Shown here piece after piece: positions 34,363 through 42,113 of a DNA stretch of 64,000 bases. The position numbers and the translations under genes were made by a program. The notes under the pieces are model-generated. The model made no database searches, was not told the origin of the DNA, and saw only the letters and a program-made list of their open reading frames with translations. Source of the DNA: Edaphocola flava (GTDB lineage: Bacteria; Bacteroidota; Bacteroidia; Chitinophagales; Chitinophagaceae); NCBI RefSeq assembly GCF_004118155.1, contig NZ_SAIQ01000005.1, positions 248,001-312,000 on the forward strand, given 5' to 3'. Numbering within the stretch: the stretch's first letter is position 1; every line of letters begins with the position of its first letter.

Positions 34363-34845
34363 TTATTGAATAGCTTTTTTGAGAGCTTCTGCTTCTTTTT
34401 GTAGCGATTTGATCGATTTCTTCTGTTTGCGGGTTTCCCTGTAGCGGTCATAGGCCTTTTCTACGCCCCAGCAGGCAAAATTGAATAATTGCCATTTCAC
34501 GAAGGAGATTGCAACCTTTTTAACCAGGCTTTTTTTCTTTCTGGCCGGCTTGCCTGAGGCTACTACAGCCAAGGCGGTTTTTTCTTCAGCAGGACTGGCT
34601 GTTTTCGGTTTGCGCTTAAAAAGAGAGAGAATGTTACCCAGCCTAAACATGCCTTTGGCATTGGGATCAAGCAGGGAAGAGGCTATATTCATGCCAATAG
34701 AAGTAGGGTCGAATATGTATGAAAACATATTCTCCTCCATATCTCTATAGCTATCCTTTACCTTACGCTGGTCGGCCAGCAGTTTGTGGAGAGAATTATA
34801 AGTTTTGCGTGTTTTTTTCGGTTTTTTAGGTATAGTCTGATTCAT
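34363..34845 (-). CDS. Hypothetical protein of the YtxH/holin-like operon
   Basis: About 160 residues from MNQTIPKKPKKTRKTYNSLH (an ATG two codons earlier also exists). Lys-rich at both ends with a more hydrophobic middle (SIGMNIASSLLDPNAKGMFR) and a stretch KKVAISFVKWQLFNFACWGV. It is the third gene of a minus-strand operon after the holin-like and YtxH genes, and is probably a cytoplasmic or membrane-associated envelope-stress protein. No family is recognised. It is not evidence of a prophage, as the surrounding genes are housekeeping. Confidence 0.7.
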   Translation of the reverse strand: MNQTIPKKPKKTRKTYNSLHKLLADQRKVKDSYRDMEENMFSYIFDPTSIGMNIASSLLDPNAKGMFRLGNILSLFKRKPKTASPAEEKTALAVVASGKPARKKKSLVKKVAISFVKWQLFNFACWGVEKAYDRYRETRKQKKSIKSLQKEAEALKKAIQ

Positions 34846-34866
34846 AAGCATCGTCGGTTTGAGGGT

Positions 34867-35241
34867 TTATGCATCACTTTTTACAGGAGCATCGTCATCG
34901 TCATCATCTCTTGGTTTGGTCAGTAACCAGATAAATTTGCCGGCTAAGAAGCGCATAATATTCTTTTTGAAGAAGAACATGATGCATAGAAAAAGGAGCA
35001 TGAGTCCTGCAATGGACAGATAACCGGCAGTCTTGCTGTCGAACAGGGCGCTGAGAAACTCCGCAAGGCCCAGTGCGCTGAAGCAGAACATGGCAAAAAA
35101 GATTACGAATGCAATAGAGGCGTATACCAAATAACCCATTACATTAACCACTCGTTCCAGGGCTTCTAAACGAACTTCCTGAATGCGAAGGCTGATGTAA
35201 CGGGTTATGTATGCTTTAAGAGCGGATATAGGATTTTCCAA
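34867..35241 (-). CDS. Holin-like small membrane protein
   Basis: 124 residues. Two strong membrane helices (LVYASIAFVIFFAMFCFSAL, LSIAGLMLLFLCIMFFF) follow a charged N-terminus (ISALKAYITRYISLRIQEVR). A positively charged loop and an Asp-rich tail (DDDDDAPV) come last. This is the layout of the phage-holin-3/Actinobacterial holin-X-like family that Bacteroidota carry next to YtxH proteins, with no phage connection. It probably affects envelope integrity under stress. It lies between YtxH (upstream) and the hypothetical gene at 34363. Confidence 0.82.
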   Translation of the reverse strand: MENPISALKAYITRYISLRIQEVRLEALERVVNVMGYLVYASIAFVIFFAMFCFSALGLAEFLSALFDSKTAGYLSIAGLMLLFLCIMFFFKKNIMRFLAGKFIWLLTKPRDDDDDDAPVKSDA

Positions 35242-35302
35242 AAGAATGCTTGAGTTTGTTGAAACAAAAATAGTTTTTTACTTTCTAACAATCAAGCCTT
35301 AC

Positions 35303-35500
35303 TTATGATTCGAAAATCTCTTGTTCCAGATCTTTGGTCTTCTTAGTTACCTTATTTTTTAATTTGGAAACAGAATCTTTCAGCTTTTCGATTTGTTCAT
35401 CGCGTTTGTCTTTATCCGTTCCTAAGATGTAGCCCACTGCTGCGCCTACTGCTGTTCCGATCAAAAGTGTAGCTAAGGTTTTTCCTGTACTGTTTGCCAT
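35303..35500 (-). CDS. YtxH domain-containing protein
   Basis: 65 residues: MANSTGKTLATLLIGTAVGA then AVGYILGTDKDKRDEQIEKL. One glycine-zipper membrane helix (LATLLIGTAVGAAVGYILG) is followed by a charged coiled helix, the YtxH pattern. These small proteins are induced in stationary phase or general stress. It is first in the operon YtxH, holin-like, hypothetical, and the intergenic stretch to the AI-2E gene (35501-35662) is the divergent promoter region. Confidence 0.85.
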   Translation of the reverse strand: MANSTGKTLATLLIGTAVGAAVGYILGTDKDKRDEQIEKLKDSVSKLKNKVTKKTKDLEQEIFES

Positions 35501-35662
35501 AGTGTTAAAATTTAATGGTTAATTGGTTTTCGTTGTGTTTATATCACAAATCTAAGTTACTTTAGTCATGAGACCAATTCAGATTGAGAAAATTACAAAA
35601 TCCTTAATAAATTGGATGCGGCTTTTCTTAAATAATTTATAATTTGAAACAAAATACTGCTT

Positions 35663-36709
35663 ATGGATGCTATTAAAAACAATGTGATCAGGCAAATCGT
35701 TATCCTGCTCTTGATTCTTTTTCTGGGAATCGTTATCATCTGGAAACTGACCTACTTTATTCCCGGCTTTTTAGGAGCCACTGCTTTGTACATTATGTTC
35801 AGGAGCTGGTATTTCAAACTGGTGGAACAGCGAAAATGGAAACGCTGGATGGCTGCCACTGTACTCATCATCGGATTGCTGATCGCTATGGTCGGACCGG
35901 TATATGCCATGATACAGGTACTCACCCCCAAGGTGAATGCGGCACTGAGTAATACGGACCAGATCCGCGATGCGGTATTGGATGTATATCATTATGTACA
36001 GAAAAAGGTACCGCAGGTAAATATATCTCAGCAGCAGGTGCTGGGTTTTGTGCAGAAAGGAGTGGGCTTCTTACCTATGATCCTCAATGCGACGGCTAAT
36101 CTTTTTGCCAATATTTTTACCGCATTATTCATCTTCTATTTTATGCTTATGGGCGGACGTAAAATGGAAAGCAGTTTCCGTGAATATGTACCCCTGGCGC
36201 GTAAAAGCCGTAATGAAGTCTGGAAGGAAACGCATAATATGGTTGTCTCCAACGCGATTGGTATTCCTTTCCTGGCGCTTTGCCAGGGTATCGTAGCCAT
36301 ATTTGCATATTGGTTCTGCGGTGTAGAAGGTGCTATATTATGGGGTATTCTTACAGGTATGGCTACCGTCATTCCGGTGATCGGAACCATGATTGTCTGG
36401 GTGCCGGTGTGTATATACCTGCTGGCAAAAGGAGAGACCTCCTACGCCATTGGCCTGGCACTGTATTGTTTTATCGTTGTAGGGTCTACAGATAATGTGA
36501 TCCGCTTCCTGTTTCTGAAGAAGTTCGGAGATGTGCATCCGCTGGTTACGGTATTCGGGGTTATCCTGGGGCTGAACCTGTTCGGAATTGTGGGTCTGAT
36601 CTTCGGACCGCTGATCCTGTCCTACTTTATGATGCTCATTCGTATATATAAGGTAGAGTACAGTGAACCGGAAGAACAGCTTGATGCTGTGAGTAAAAGT
36701 ACTGATTGA
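35663..36709 (+). CDS. AI-2E family (PerM-like) transporter
   Basis: 348 residues and about eight membrane segments, starting ILLLILFLGIVIIWKLTYFI. A large amphipathic insertion between segments two and three (VYAMIQVLTPKVNAALSNTD, QIRDAVLDVYHYVQKKVPQV) is the family mark. Later come GMATVIPVIGTMIVWVPVCI and VFGVILGLNLFGIVGLIFGP, the conserved C-terminal motif. Members export peptides, autoinducers or ions; the substrate here is unknown. Divergent from the YtxH operon; a hairpin separates it from mutL. Confidence 0.9.
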   Translation: MDAIKNNVIRQIVILLLILFLGIVIIWKLTYFIPGFLGATALYIMFRSWYFKLVEQRKWKRWMAATVLIIGLLIAMVGPVYAMIQVLTPKVNAALSNTDQIRDAVLDVYHYVQKKVPQVNISQQQVLGFVQKGVGFLPMILNATANLFANIFTALFIFYFMLMGGRKMESSFREYVPLARKSRNEVWKETHNMVVSNAIGIPFLALCQGIVAIFAYWFCGVEGAILWGILTGMATVIPVIGTMIVWVPVCIYLLAKGETSYAIGLALYCFIVVGSTDNVIRFLFLKKFGDVHPLVTVFGVILGLNLFGIVGLIFGPLILSYFMMLIRIYKVEYSEPEEQLDAVSKSTD

Positions 36710-36734
36710 TATATTATATGATATAAGGTTTATA

Positions 36735-36767
36735 AACAGGGGTCGCTTATGGCGGCTCCTGTTTTTT
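36735..36767 (+). terminator. Hairpin terminator of the AI-2E-type gene
   Basis: AACAGG pairs with CCTGTT over an imperfect inner stem (GGTCGC, loop TTAT), ending in TTTTTT. It overlaps the start of the mutL promoter. Confidence 0.55.
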
Positions 36768-36798
36768 GTCCGGGATAATGCATATTTGTTTACTTTTG
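36766..36798 (+). promoter_or_regulatory. mutL promoter
   Basis: TTG (36766-36768) and TACTTTTG (36791-36798) with 22 bases between them, a little wider than usual. It would give a leader of about 28 bases before the ATG at 36832. Confidence 0.45.
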
Positions 36799-36831
36799 TA
36801 GCACTAAAAAATACTTGCTCCCCTTACGCAT

Positions 36832-38670
36832 ATGCCCGATATTATTCAACTGTTACCCGATCATTTAGCCAACCAGATAGCGGCAGGCGAGGTTATTCAG
36901 CGACCAGCATCCGCAGTGAAAGAATTGTTAGAAAATGCTATTGATGCCGGTGCAACACAGGTACACCTGGTGTTAAAAGATGCCGGCAAAGAGCTGATCC
37001 AGGTAGTAGATAACGGGAAGGGGATGAGTGCCATAGATGCCCGCATGAGCTTTGAAAGACATGCAACCTCAAAGATCAAAAAGATAGATGACCTCTTTTC
37101 TATCCGTACGAAAGGCTTTCGGGGCGAAGCACTGGCCTCTGTTGCGGCCGTGGCGCAGATCAGCCTGAAGACCCGCCAGCAGGGAGAAGCATTGGGCACA
37201 CAGATCGAGATCGCTTCTTCAGAAGTGGAAAAGCAAGAGCCGGTTGCCTGCCCTGAGGGGACAAGCATATCTATCAAGAATCTATTTTATAATGTACCGG
37301 CCCGCAGGCATTTTCTGAAATCAAATGCTACGGAACTGCGTCATATCCTGGATGAGTTTACCCGTATTGCGATGGCGCATCCCGATATAGCGTTTAAATT
37401 TACGCATAATAATGTTGAGCAGTTTAATCTGGGTATAGGCAACCTGCGTCAGCGGGTAATGGCCCTGATCGGTAACCAGGTAGATAAGCACCTGGTGCCC
37501 GTAGAGGAGCAGACCGATTTGTTGAATATTACCGGATTTATTGGCAAGCCCGAGGCAGCAGCACGCACCCGCGGCAGCCAGTATTTCTTTATCAATAATC
37601 GTTTTATCAAGAATGCTTACCTCAATCATGCAGTACAGCAGGCATATGATGGGCTCATCGCTAAGGAATCGTTTCCTTTATATGTCTTATTCCTGGAGAT
37701 TGATCCCCGCAAGGTTGATGTCAACGTGCATCCGACCAAGCAGGAAGTAAAGTTTGATGATGATAAAATGATGTATGCCTATTTGCAGGCTGCAGTAAAA
37801 TATGCATTGAATAAGTTTAATGTAGCCCCTTCTATTGACTTTACACTGGATCCGGAGATTCAGAACCTGACAGCGGTTCAGTTGCCAGGCAGCAATACCC
37901 GTCAGGAGTCCGCCAAATCGGGCTATCTGTTTGATACCTTTTCCCGGCCAGGACAGGCACATTTTATTGCGAAGCAGGAAGATCGTAAAGCCTGGAAGGA
38001 GCAGCAACAGGCCTTTTTTCCGGAGATGCCTTCAATGGGTATTCGTGATATAGTGCCCGATGATGTTCCGATGTCCGTACAGCCATCATTACTCAGTAAT
38101 GATATACCGGATGATGCAGGACATAAATCCATTATTCAGTGGAACGAATACCTCATCACAACGATGAAATCCGGAGTAGTTATCCTGCATCAGAAACGAG
38201 CCCTGGAGCGGATTATCTATGAAAAGCTGGAGACCAGCCTGGCACAGAAAAGGCATGTATCGCAGCAGCTGCTGTTCCCGATACCCCTGCAGTTTGCCCC
38301 TTCAGATGCGTTGGTCCTTGCAGAAGTGTTGCCGGAGTTGTATGCACTGGGTTACGATATTCAGCAGGAAGATGATGCGGGCTTTACTATTCAGGGCGTA
38401 CCGGCAGATATTGCCGCTGGTCATGAAGCACAGGTGCTGGAAGCAATTGTGGAGCAATTGAAGCATGAACAAGGTACAATACAACATAGCCGTCAGCTGG
38501 CTATATTAAAAACAATGGCCAAAAGAATGGCTGTACCGAAAGCCATGCAACAGGAGCAGGCACAGGCCCTGGTCGACGAATTATTTGCTTGCGGGCAACC
38601 GCAGTATGCACCAGATGGAGCATTGATTTTCAAGATATTAGATAAAAATAGTATAGAATCATTGTTATGA
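36832..38670 (+). CDS. mutL: DNA mismatch repair protein MutL with degenerate nuclease motif
   Basis: 612 residues. The GHKL ATPase is intact: ELLENAIDAGATQV, VVDNGKGM, RTKGFRGEALASVAA and the later FVINNR-like YFFINNRFIKN. The linking region DVNVHPTKQEVKF is typical. The C-terminal dimerisation domain has QWNEYLITTMKSGVVILHQK and KTMAKRMAVPKAMQQEQAQA. The nuclease signature DQHAxxE(x)4E reads HQKRALERIIYE, so the metal-ligand Asp and His are absent. The second conserved motif near the end reads APDGAL where CPHGRP is expected. ATP-dependent mismatch coordination should work, but nicking may not. Related Bacteroidota MutLs may share this. Confidence 0.93.
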   Translation: MPDIIQLLPDHLANQIAAGEVIQRPASAVKELLENAIDAGATQVHLVLKDAGKELIQVVDNGKGMSAIDARMSFERHATSKIKKIDDLFSIRTKGFRGEALASVAAVAQISLKTRQQGEALGTQIEIASSEVEKQEPVACPEGTSISIKNLFYNVPARRHFLKSNATELRHILDEFTRIAMAHPDIAFKFTHNNVEQFNLGIGNLRQRVMALIGNQVDKHLVPVEEQTDLLNITGFIGKPEAAARTRGSQYFFINNRFIKNAYLNHAVQQAYDGLIAKESFPLYVLFLEIDPRKVDVNVHPTKQEVKFDDDKMMYAYLQAAVKYALNKFNVAPSIDFTLDPEIQNLTAVQLPGSNTRQESAKSGYLFDTFSRPGQAHFIAKQEDRKAWKEQQQAFFPEMPSMGIRDIVPDDVPMSVQPSLLSNDIPDDAGHKSIIQWNEYLITTMKSGVVILHQKRALERIIYEKLETSLAQKRHVSQQLLFPIPLQFAPSDALVLAEVLPELYALGYDIQQEDDAGFTIQGVPADIAAGHEAQVLEAIVEQLKHEQGTIQHSRQLAILKTMAKRMAVPKAMQQEQAQALVDELFACGQPQYAPDGALIFKILDKNSIESLL

Positions 38671-38813
38671 AATTGTGATATTTTTAACGGCAAATGCAAT
38701 AAATTAAAGATTGTTTCCGTTGATAAATAACTGATAAGCATATTCTTGTATTAAAAACTGTGCTGTGGAACCAGTCTCGTTTTCACGGTAGTTGTAATTT
38801 TTTTTTCAGGGTA

Positions 38814-38843
38814 TTGTTTATTCCAAGCGAACCAATATCTTTG
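38814..38843 (+). promoter_or_regulatory. Promoter of the ExbB-ExbD-TonB operon
   Basis: TTG (38814-38816), exactly 19 bases, then TATCTTTG (38836-38843): a perfect Bacteroidota consensus. The leader of about 57 bases is AT-rich. Confidence 0.8.
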
Positions 38844-38906
38844 CTACTACATTTTTATAGACAGAAAAATAAAAACACAAAATCGTAAACAACAAAAAAT
38901 TGAATT

Positions 38907-39749
38907 ATGGCAGAAGTTAGAAATGCTCCTAAAGCAGCAGCACCTACCAAATCCAACAAATCAAACAACTCAAATGGCTTTTGGGTGAATCTTGCAATCG
39001 TTGCATTATGTATCGTAGTAGGTCAACTGATCTATCACATGGTACTGGGAGATCCTTCACACTTTATGGATGCGGAGAAACACAAACCAAAACCTGGTGA
39101 TTTCATGGGTAACATGTACCTGGGTGGTTTTATCGTACCACTGCTGATGGCAACCTTCCTGGTTATGTTGGCATTCGTTATTGAGCGTGCAGTTACTATT
39201 ATGAAAGCTAAAGGTAAAACCAATGGTGGTGAATTCGTTCGCAAAGTACAATACCACCTGGCTAATAAAAATATCGATGCAGCAATCGCTGAATGTGATA
39301 AACAAAGTGGTTCTGTAGGTAACGTAATGCGTGCAGGTCTGTTAAAGTACAAAGAAATGACTGTTAACACTGAGCTGACTCACGACGAAAAATTATTATC
39401 TATTCAGAAAGAAGTTGAAGAAGCAACTGCACTGGAAGTACCAATGTTAGAGAAAAACTTAGTGTTCTTATCTACTATCGCTTCTGCGGCTACCCTGTTA
39501 GGTCTGATCGGTACCGTAATCGGTATGATCAAATCATTCTCTGCAATGGCGAATGCAGGTGCTCCTGATGCTACTGCACTGGCTGCAGGTATCTCTGAGG
39601 CCCTGTACAACACTGCACTGGGTATCTCTACTTCATTCTTCGCGATCATTTTCTACAACTTCTATACAACGTTGATTGATGGCGTAAACTACAATATTGA
39701 CGAGAGTGGTTTCACTTTAACACAAAGCTTTGCAGTTAACTACAAATAA
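38907..39749 (+). CDS. exbB: ExbB/TolQ/MotA-family proton channel
   Basis: 280 residues. It begins with a low-complexity Ala/Lys/Asn head (KAAAPTKSNKSNNSNGFW), then a membrane helix VNLAIVALCIVVGQLIYHM. A second helix follows in GGFIVPLLMATFLVMLAFVI, and the conserved TolQ core is LSTIASAATLLGLIGTVIGM, IKSFSAMAN then ISEALYNTALGISTSFFAII. The Leu-Gly-Thr-Val motif lines the proton path. It uses the proton gradient to power TonB or Tol systems with the two ExbD proteins next in the operon. The N-terminal extension is longer than E. coli ExbB. Confidence 0.93.
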   Translation: MAEVRNAPKAAAPTKSNKSNNSNGFWVNLAIVALCIVVGQLIYHMVLGDPSHFMDAEKHKPKPGDFMGNMYLGGFIVPLLMATFLVMLAFVIERAVTIMKAKGKTNGGEFVRKVQYHLANKNIDAAIAECDKQSGSVGNVMRAGLLKYKEMTVNTELTHDEKLLSIQKEVEEATALEVPMLEKNLVFLSTIASAATLLGLIGTVIGMIKSFSAMANAGAPDATALAAGISEALYNTALGISTSFFAIIFYNFYTTLIDGVNYNIDESGFTLTQSFAVNYK

Positions 39750-39821
39750 TCTTTGTAAAATTTTCTGAAAAAATTTGTGGAAAGTTTTTCCAATTACGTC
39801 TAATATTTAAAACAATAGAAA

Positions 39822-40478
39822 ATGCCAAAAGTAAAAATGCCCCGTAAAGGGAGTCATGTGGACATGACGGCAATGTGTGACGTTGCGTTTCTGCTGTTGA
39901 CGTTCTTCATGTTGGCTACTAAATTTAAGCCGCAGGAACCAGTGGTAATTCGCACTCCGGCATCAACTTCAACGATGCCGATCCCGAACGACTACATGTT
40001 GTTGTCCTTATCTAAAGATGGCAGAGTATTTTTCTCTATCGATAACCTTAACGTAAGAGAAGAGTTGATTACAGAGATCAGCCAGTCAAAAGGCCTGAAC
40101 CTGAGCCCTGCACAGATCAAAGCTTTCAAAGAAGGCGGTTCGATCGGTGTACCGTTCAACAAACTGGGTTCTTACCTGGCACTGACTCCGGCTCAGAGAA
40201 ACGAGTATGACAAAACGGCTCCGGGTATCCCGACCGACACTACCGCTTCTTATGAGACCAATGAGTTGTCTTACTGGATCAAAACTTCCCGCTATGCTAA
40301 CCCTAAGTTACGTATCGCGATCAAGGCCGACGGAGATGCAAAGTATCCTGAGATCCAGAAAGTGATAGCCACTTTAGGACATGAGAAAGTTTTCCGCTTC
40401 AACTTCATCACTGACGGTAAAGCAGTACCTCCGGGTACAGCACTGGCAACTGAAGTAGCTGCTGGTAAAAAGGAATAA
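39822..40478 (+). CDS. exbD: ExbD-family biopolymer transport protein, first copy
   Basis: 218 residues. The N-terminus MPKVKMPRKGSHVDMTAMCD then VAFLLLTFFMLATKF gives the conserved Asp (VDMTAMCDVAF) in a single membrane helix, and the periplasmic domain begins after it. It is longer than enterobacterial ExbD because of an insertion (residues about 85-135, SQSKGLNLSPAQIKAFKEGG), with a C-terminal KVIATLGHEKVFRFNFITDG. With ExbB and the second ExbD it forms the energising channel. Seventy-two bases follow ExbB, and an 81-base gap precedes the next copy, which has a small T-rich hairpin-like sequence. Confidence 0.92.
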   Translation: MPKVKMPRKGSHVDMTAMCDVAFLLLTFFMLATKFKPQEPVVIRTPASTSTMPIPNDYMLLSLSKDGRVFFSIDNLNVREELITEISQSKGLNLSPAQIKAFKEGGSIGVPFNKLGSYLALTPAQRNEYDKTAPGIPTDTTASYETNELSYWIKTSRYANPKLRIAIKADGDAKYPEIQKVIATLGHEKVFRFNFITDGKAVPPGTALATEVAAGKKE

Positions 40479-40559
40479 GTTCGATCTATCTTATTTAATA
40501 ATATTAACCCCAATAGCAAAAGAGCGTACCCGCTCTTTTGCTATCAAAAAAGCTGAGTT

Positions 40560-41114
40560 ATGGCTGAAATGGAAGTCAAGGGTGGGAAAGGTTCCCCCCG
40601 AGTAGATTTAACGCCGATGGTGGATCTTGGATTCCTGCTGATTACTTTCTTCATGTTCACGACGACCATGTCTAAACCAAAGACGATGGAAATCCAGATG
40701 CCTTTCAAAGAGGATAATATGAAAGAGGATGAGAAAAGCAAGGTTAAAGAAAGCACCGCAATGACCATCCTTTTGAGTAAAGATCACCGTATTTATTACT
40801 ACTACGGTATCGGTTCTGATGCAACCAAACCACCTGAGCTGAAAGTAACCAGCTTCAAGGATCAGGATGGTATCAGAGACGCGATCATTGCCAAGAAAAA
40901 AGAAGTACAAGGCCTGATCTCTGCCGGACAGTTAAGTGCAGATGATAAGTTAACCATCATGGTGAAGCCTGCAGAAAATTCTACTACAGATGATCTGATC
41001 AATGTACTGGATGAAATGACCATCAATGCAGTGCCTATTTATGCGGTAGTTGATATTACCCCTGTTGACCTGGAATTTATCTCTGCTACAGAAAAGGCAA
41101 ACGGAATTCAATAA
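40560..41114 (+). CDS. exbD: ExbD-family biopolymer transport protein, second copy
   Basis: 184 residues. The start MAEMEVKGGKGSPRVDLTPM continues VDLGFLLITFFMFTTTMSKP, with the conserved Asp residues in the membrane helix. A periplasmic domain contains TAMTILLSKDHRIYYYYGIG and KPAENSTTDDLINVLDEMTI. It is distinct from the first copy and not a recent duplicate. Two ExbD paralogues in one operon are usual in Bacteroidota and may form a heterodimer in the channel. It is followed after 24 bases by the TonB-family gene. Confidence 0.92.
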   Translation: MAEMEVKGGKGSPRVDLTPMVDLGFLLITFFMFTTTMSKPKTMEIQMPFKEDNMKEDEKSKVKESTAMTILLSKDHRIYYYYGIGSDATKPPELKVTSFKDQDGIRDAIIAKKKEVQGLISAGQLSADDKLTIMVKPAENSTTDDLINVLDEMTINAVPIYAVVDITPVDLEFISATEKANGIQ

Positions 41115-41138
41115 TTCCACGAAAACAAATTTTAAATT

Positions 41139-41987
41139 ATGGATGCTAATAAAATATTAAAAGCCAGCTATTTAGATATACTTTTTGATGGTAAGAACAA
41201 GAAGTATGGTGGATACGAGTTGCGTAAGAAATATCCGCGTCGCGCTTTAGTAGCCGGATTGATCAGCATTTTCGTAGTAGGAGGCGTTTTCGGAGCTACG
41301 CTGATTAAGCGTAAACCTAAAGACGAGGGTCTCGCATCTAATGTGCCTGTGGTTACAGAAATGAAAAACCTGGAACCACCGCCGCCACTGAAAGAAAACG
41401 AGCCACCACCACCACCACCACCGGTAGCTCCGCCACCAGTTAAGCCTTCTGTGAAATTTACCGTTCCGGAAATTAAGAAGGACGAAGAGGTACCTAAAGA
41501 AGAAAAACTGGTAGAACCTCCTAAAGAAGAAAAAGTGGTTGTGGGTAAAACAACCCAGGATGGTTCAGATGACCCGAATGCATTAGACCCATCTTTAAGT
41601 AACCTGCCAAGCGGTACAGGTAAGCCTGAGCCGGTAAAAACAGGCGGTGGAGATGGTGACGGTCCTTCTAAAACGGAGATTTTCCGTGCAGTAGAAGTAC
41701 AGCCTAAAGCTCCTTATGACTGGAATAAGTATTTGGCTAACAACCTGAGATATCCTAATGCTGCCCGTGAAGATGGTATTCAGGGTAAAGTATATGTAAG
41801 CTTCGTAGTAGAAAGAGATGGTTCTATTTCTAACGTACAGGCTACAAAAGGTAAAGAGTTGGGTAACGGATTACCAGAAGAAGCAGTTCGCGTGGTAAAA
41901 TCAATGCCGAAATGGGAACCAGGACAGCAGAACAAACAAGCCGTTCGTTGTTACTTTACAGTTCCGATCAACTTTAAATTGCAATAA
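41139..41987 (+). CDS. tonB: TonB-family energy transducer
   Basis: 282 residues. A short cytoplasmic start (KILKASYLDILFDGKNKKYG, then GYELRKKYPRRALVAGLISI) leads into one membrane helix (LVAGLISIFVVGGVFGATL). A proline-rich spacer follows (PPPPLKENEPPPPPPPVAPP). The C-terminal TonB domain is WNKYLANNLRYPNAAREDGI, QGKVYVSFVVERDGSISNVQ and AVRVVKSMPKWEPGQQNKQA. It carries energy from the ExbB/ExbD channel to outer-membrane receptors. The operon ends with a clear hairpin. Such M56-less TonB proteins are typical of the phylum. Confidence 0.93.
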   Translation: MDANKILKASYLDILFDGKNKKYGGYELRKKYPRRALVAGLISIFVVGGVFGATLIKRKPKDEGLASNVPVVTEMKNLEPPPPLKENEPPPPPPPVAPPPVKPSVKFTVPEIKKDEEVPKEEKLVEPPKEEKVVVGKTTQDGSDDPNALDPSLSNLPSGTGKPEPVKTGGGDGDGPSKTEIFRAVEVQPKAPYDWNKYLANNLRYPNAAREDGIQGKVYVSFVVERDGSISNVQATKGKELGNGLPEEAVRVVKSMPKWEPGQQNKQAVRCYFTVPINFKLQ

Positions 41988-42002
41988 TCTTTCTTACAAT
42001 AG

Positions 42003-42033
42003 AAAAAGACCCGGTTTATCCGGGTCTTTTTTT
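42003..42033 (+). terminator. Terminator of the TonB operon
   Basis: GACCCGG pairs with CCGGGTC around a short loop, in an AAAAA...TTTTTTT frame. It sits 16 bases after the tonB stop. Confidence 0.85.
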
Positions 42034-42062
42034 GCATACAATTGATGAAAATCTGATGTATA

Positions 42063-42097
42063 AAAAGAGGCCCGGAAGATTACTCCGGGCCTCTTTT
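42063..42097 (-). terminator. Terminator of glmM
   Basis: AAAAGAGGCCCGG pairs with CCGGGCCTCTTTT around a 9-base loop; T-rich on both strands. It faces the tonB terminator, 30 bases away. Confidence 0.8.
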
Positions 42098-42113
42098 ATA
42101 GTATTGGTAAACT

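Noticed and set aside
34363..35500. Holin-like gene as a sign of a prophage.
   Set aside because: It is in a housekeeping-type YtxH operon with no other phage genes; such proteins are common in Bacteroidota genomes.
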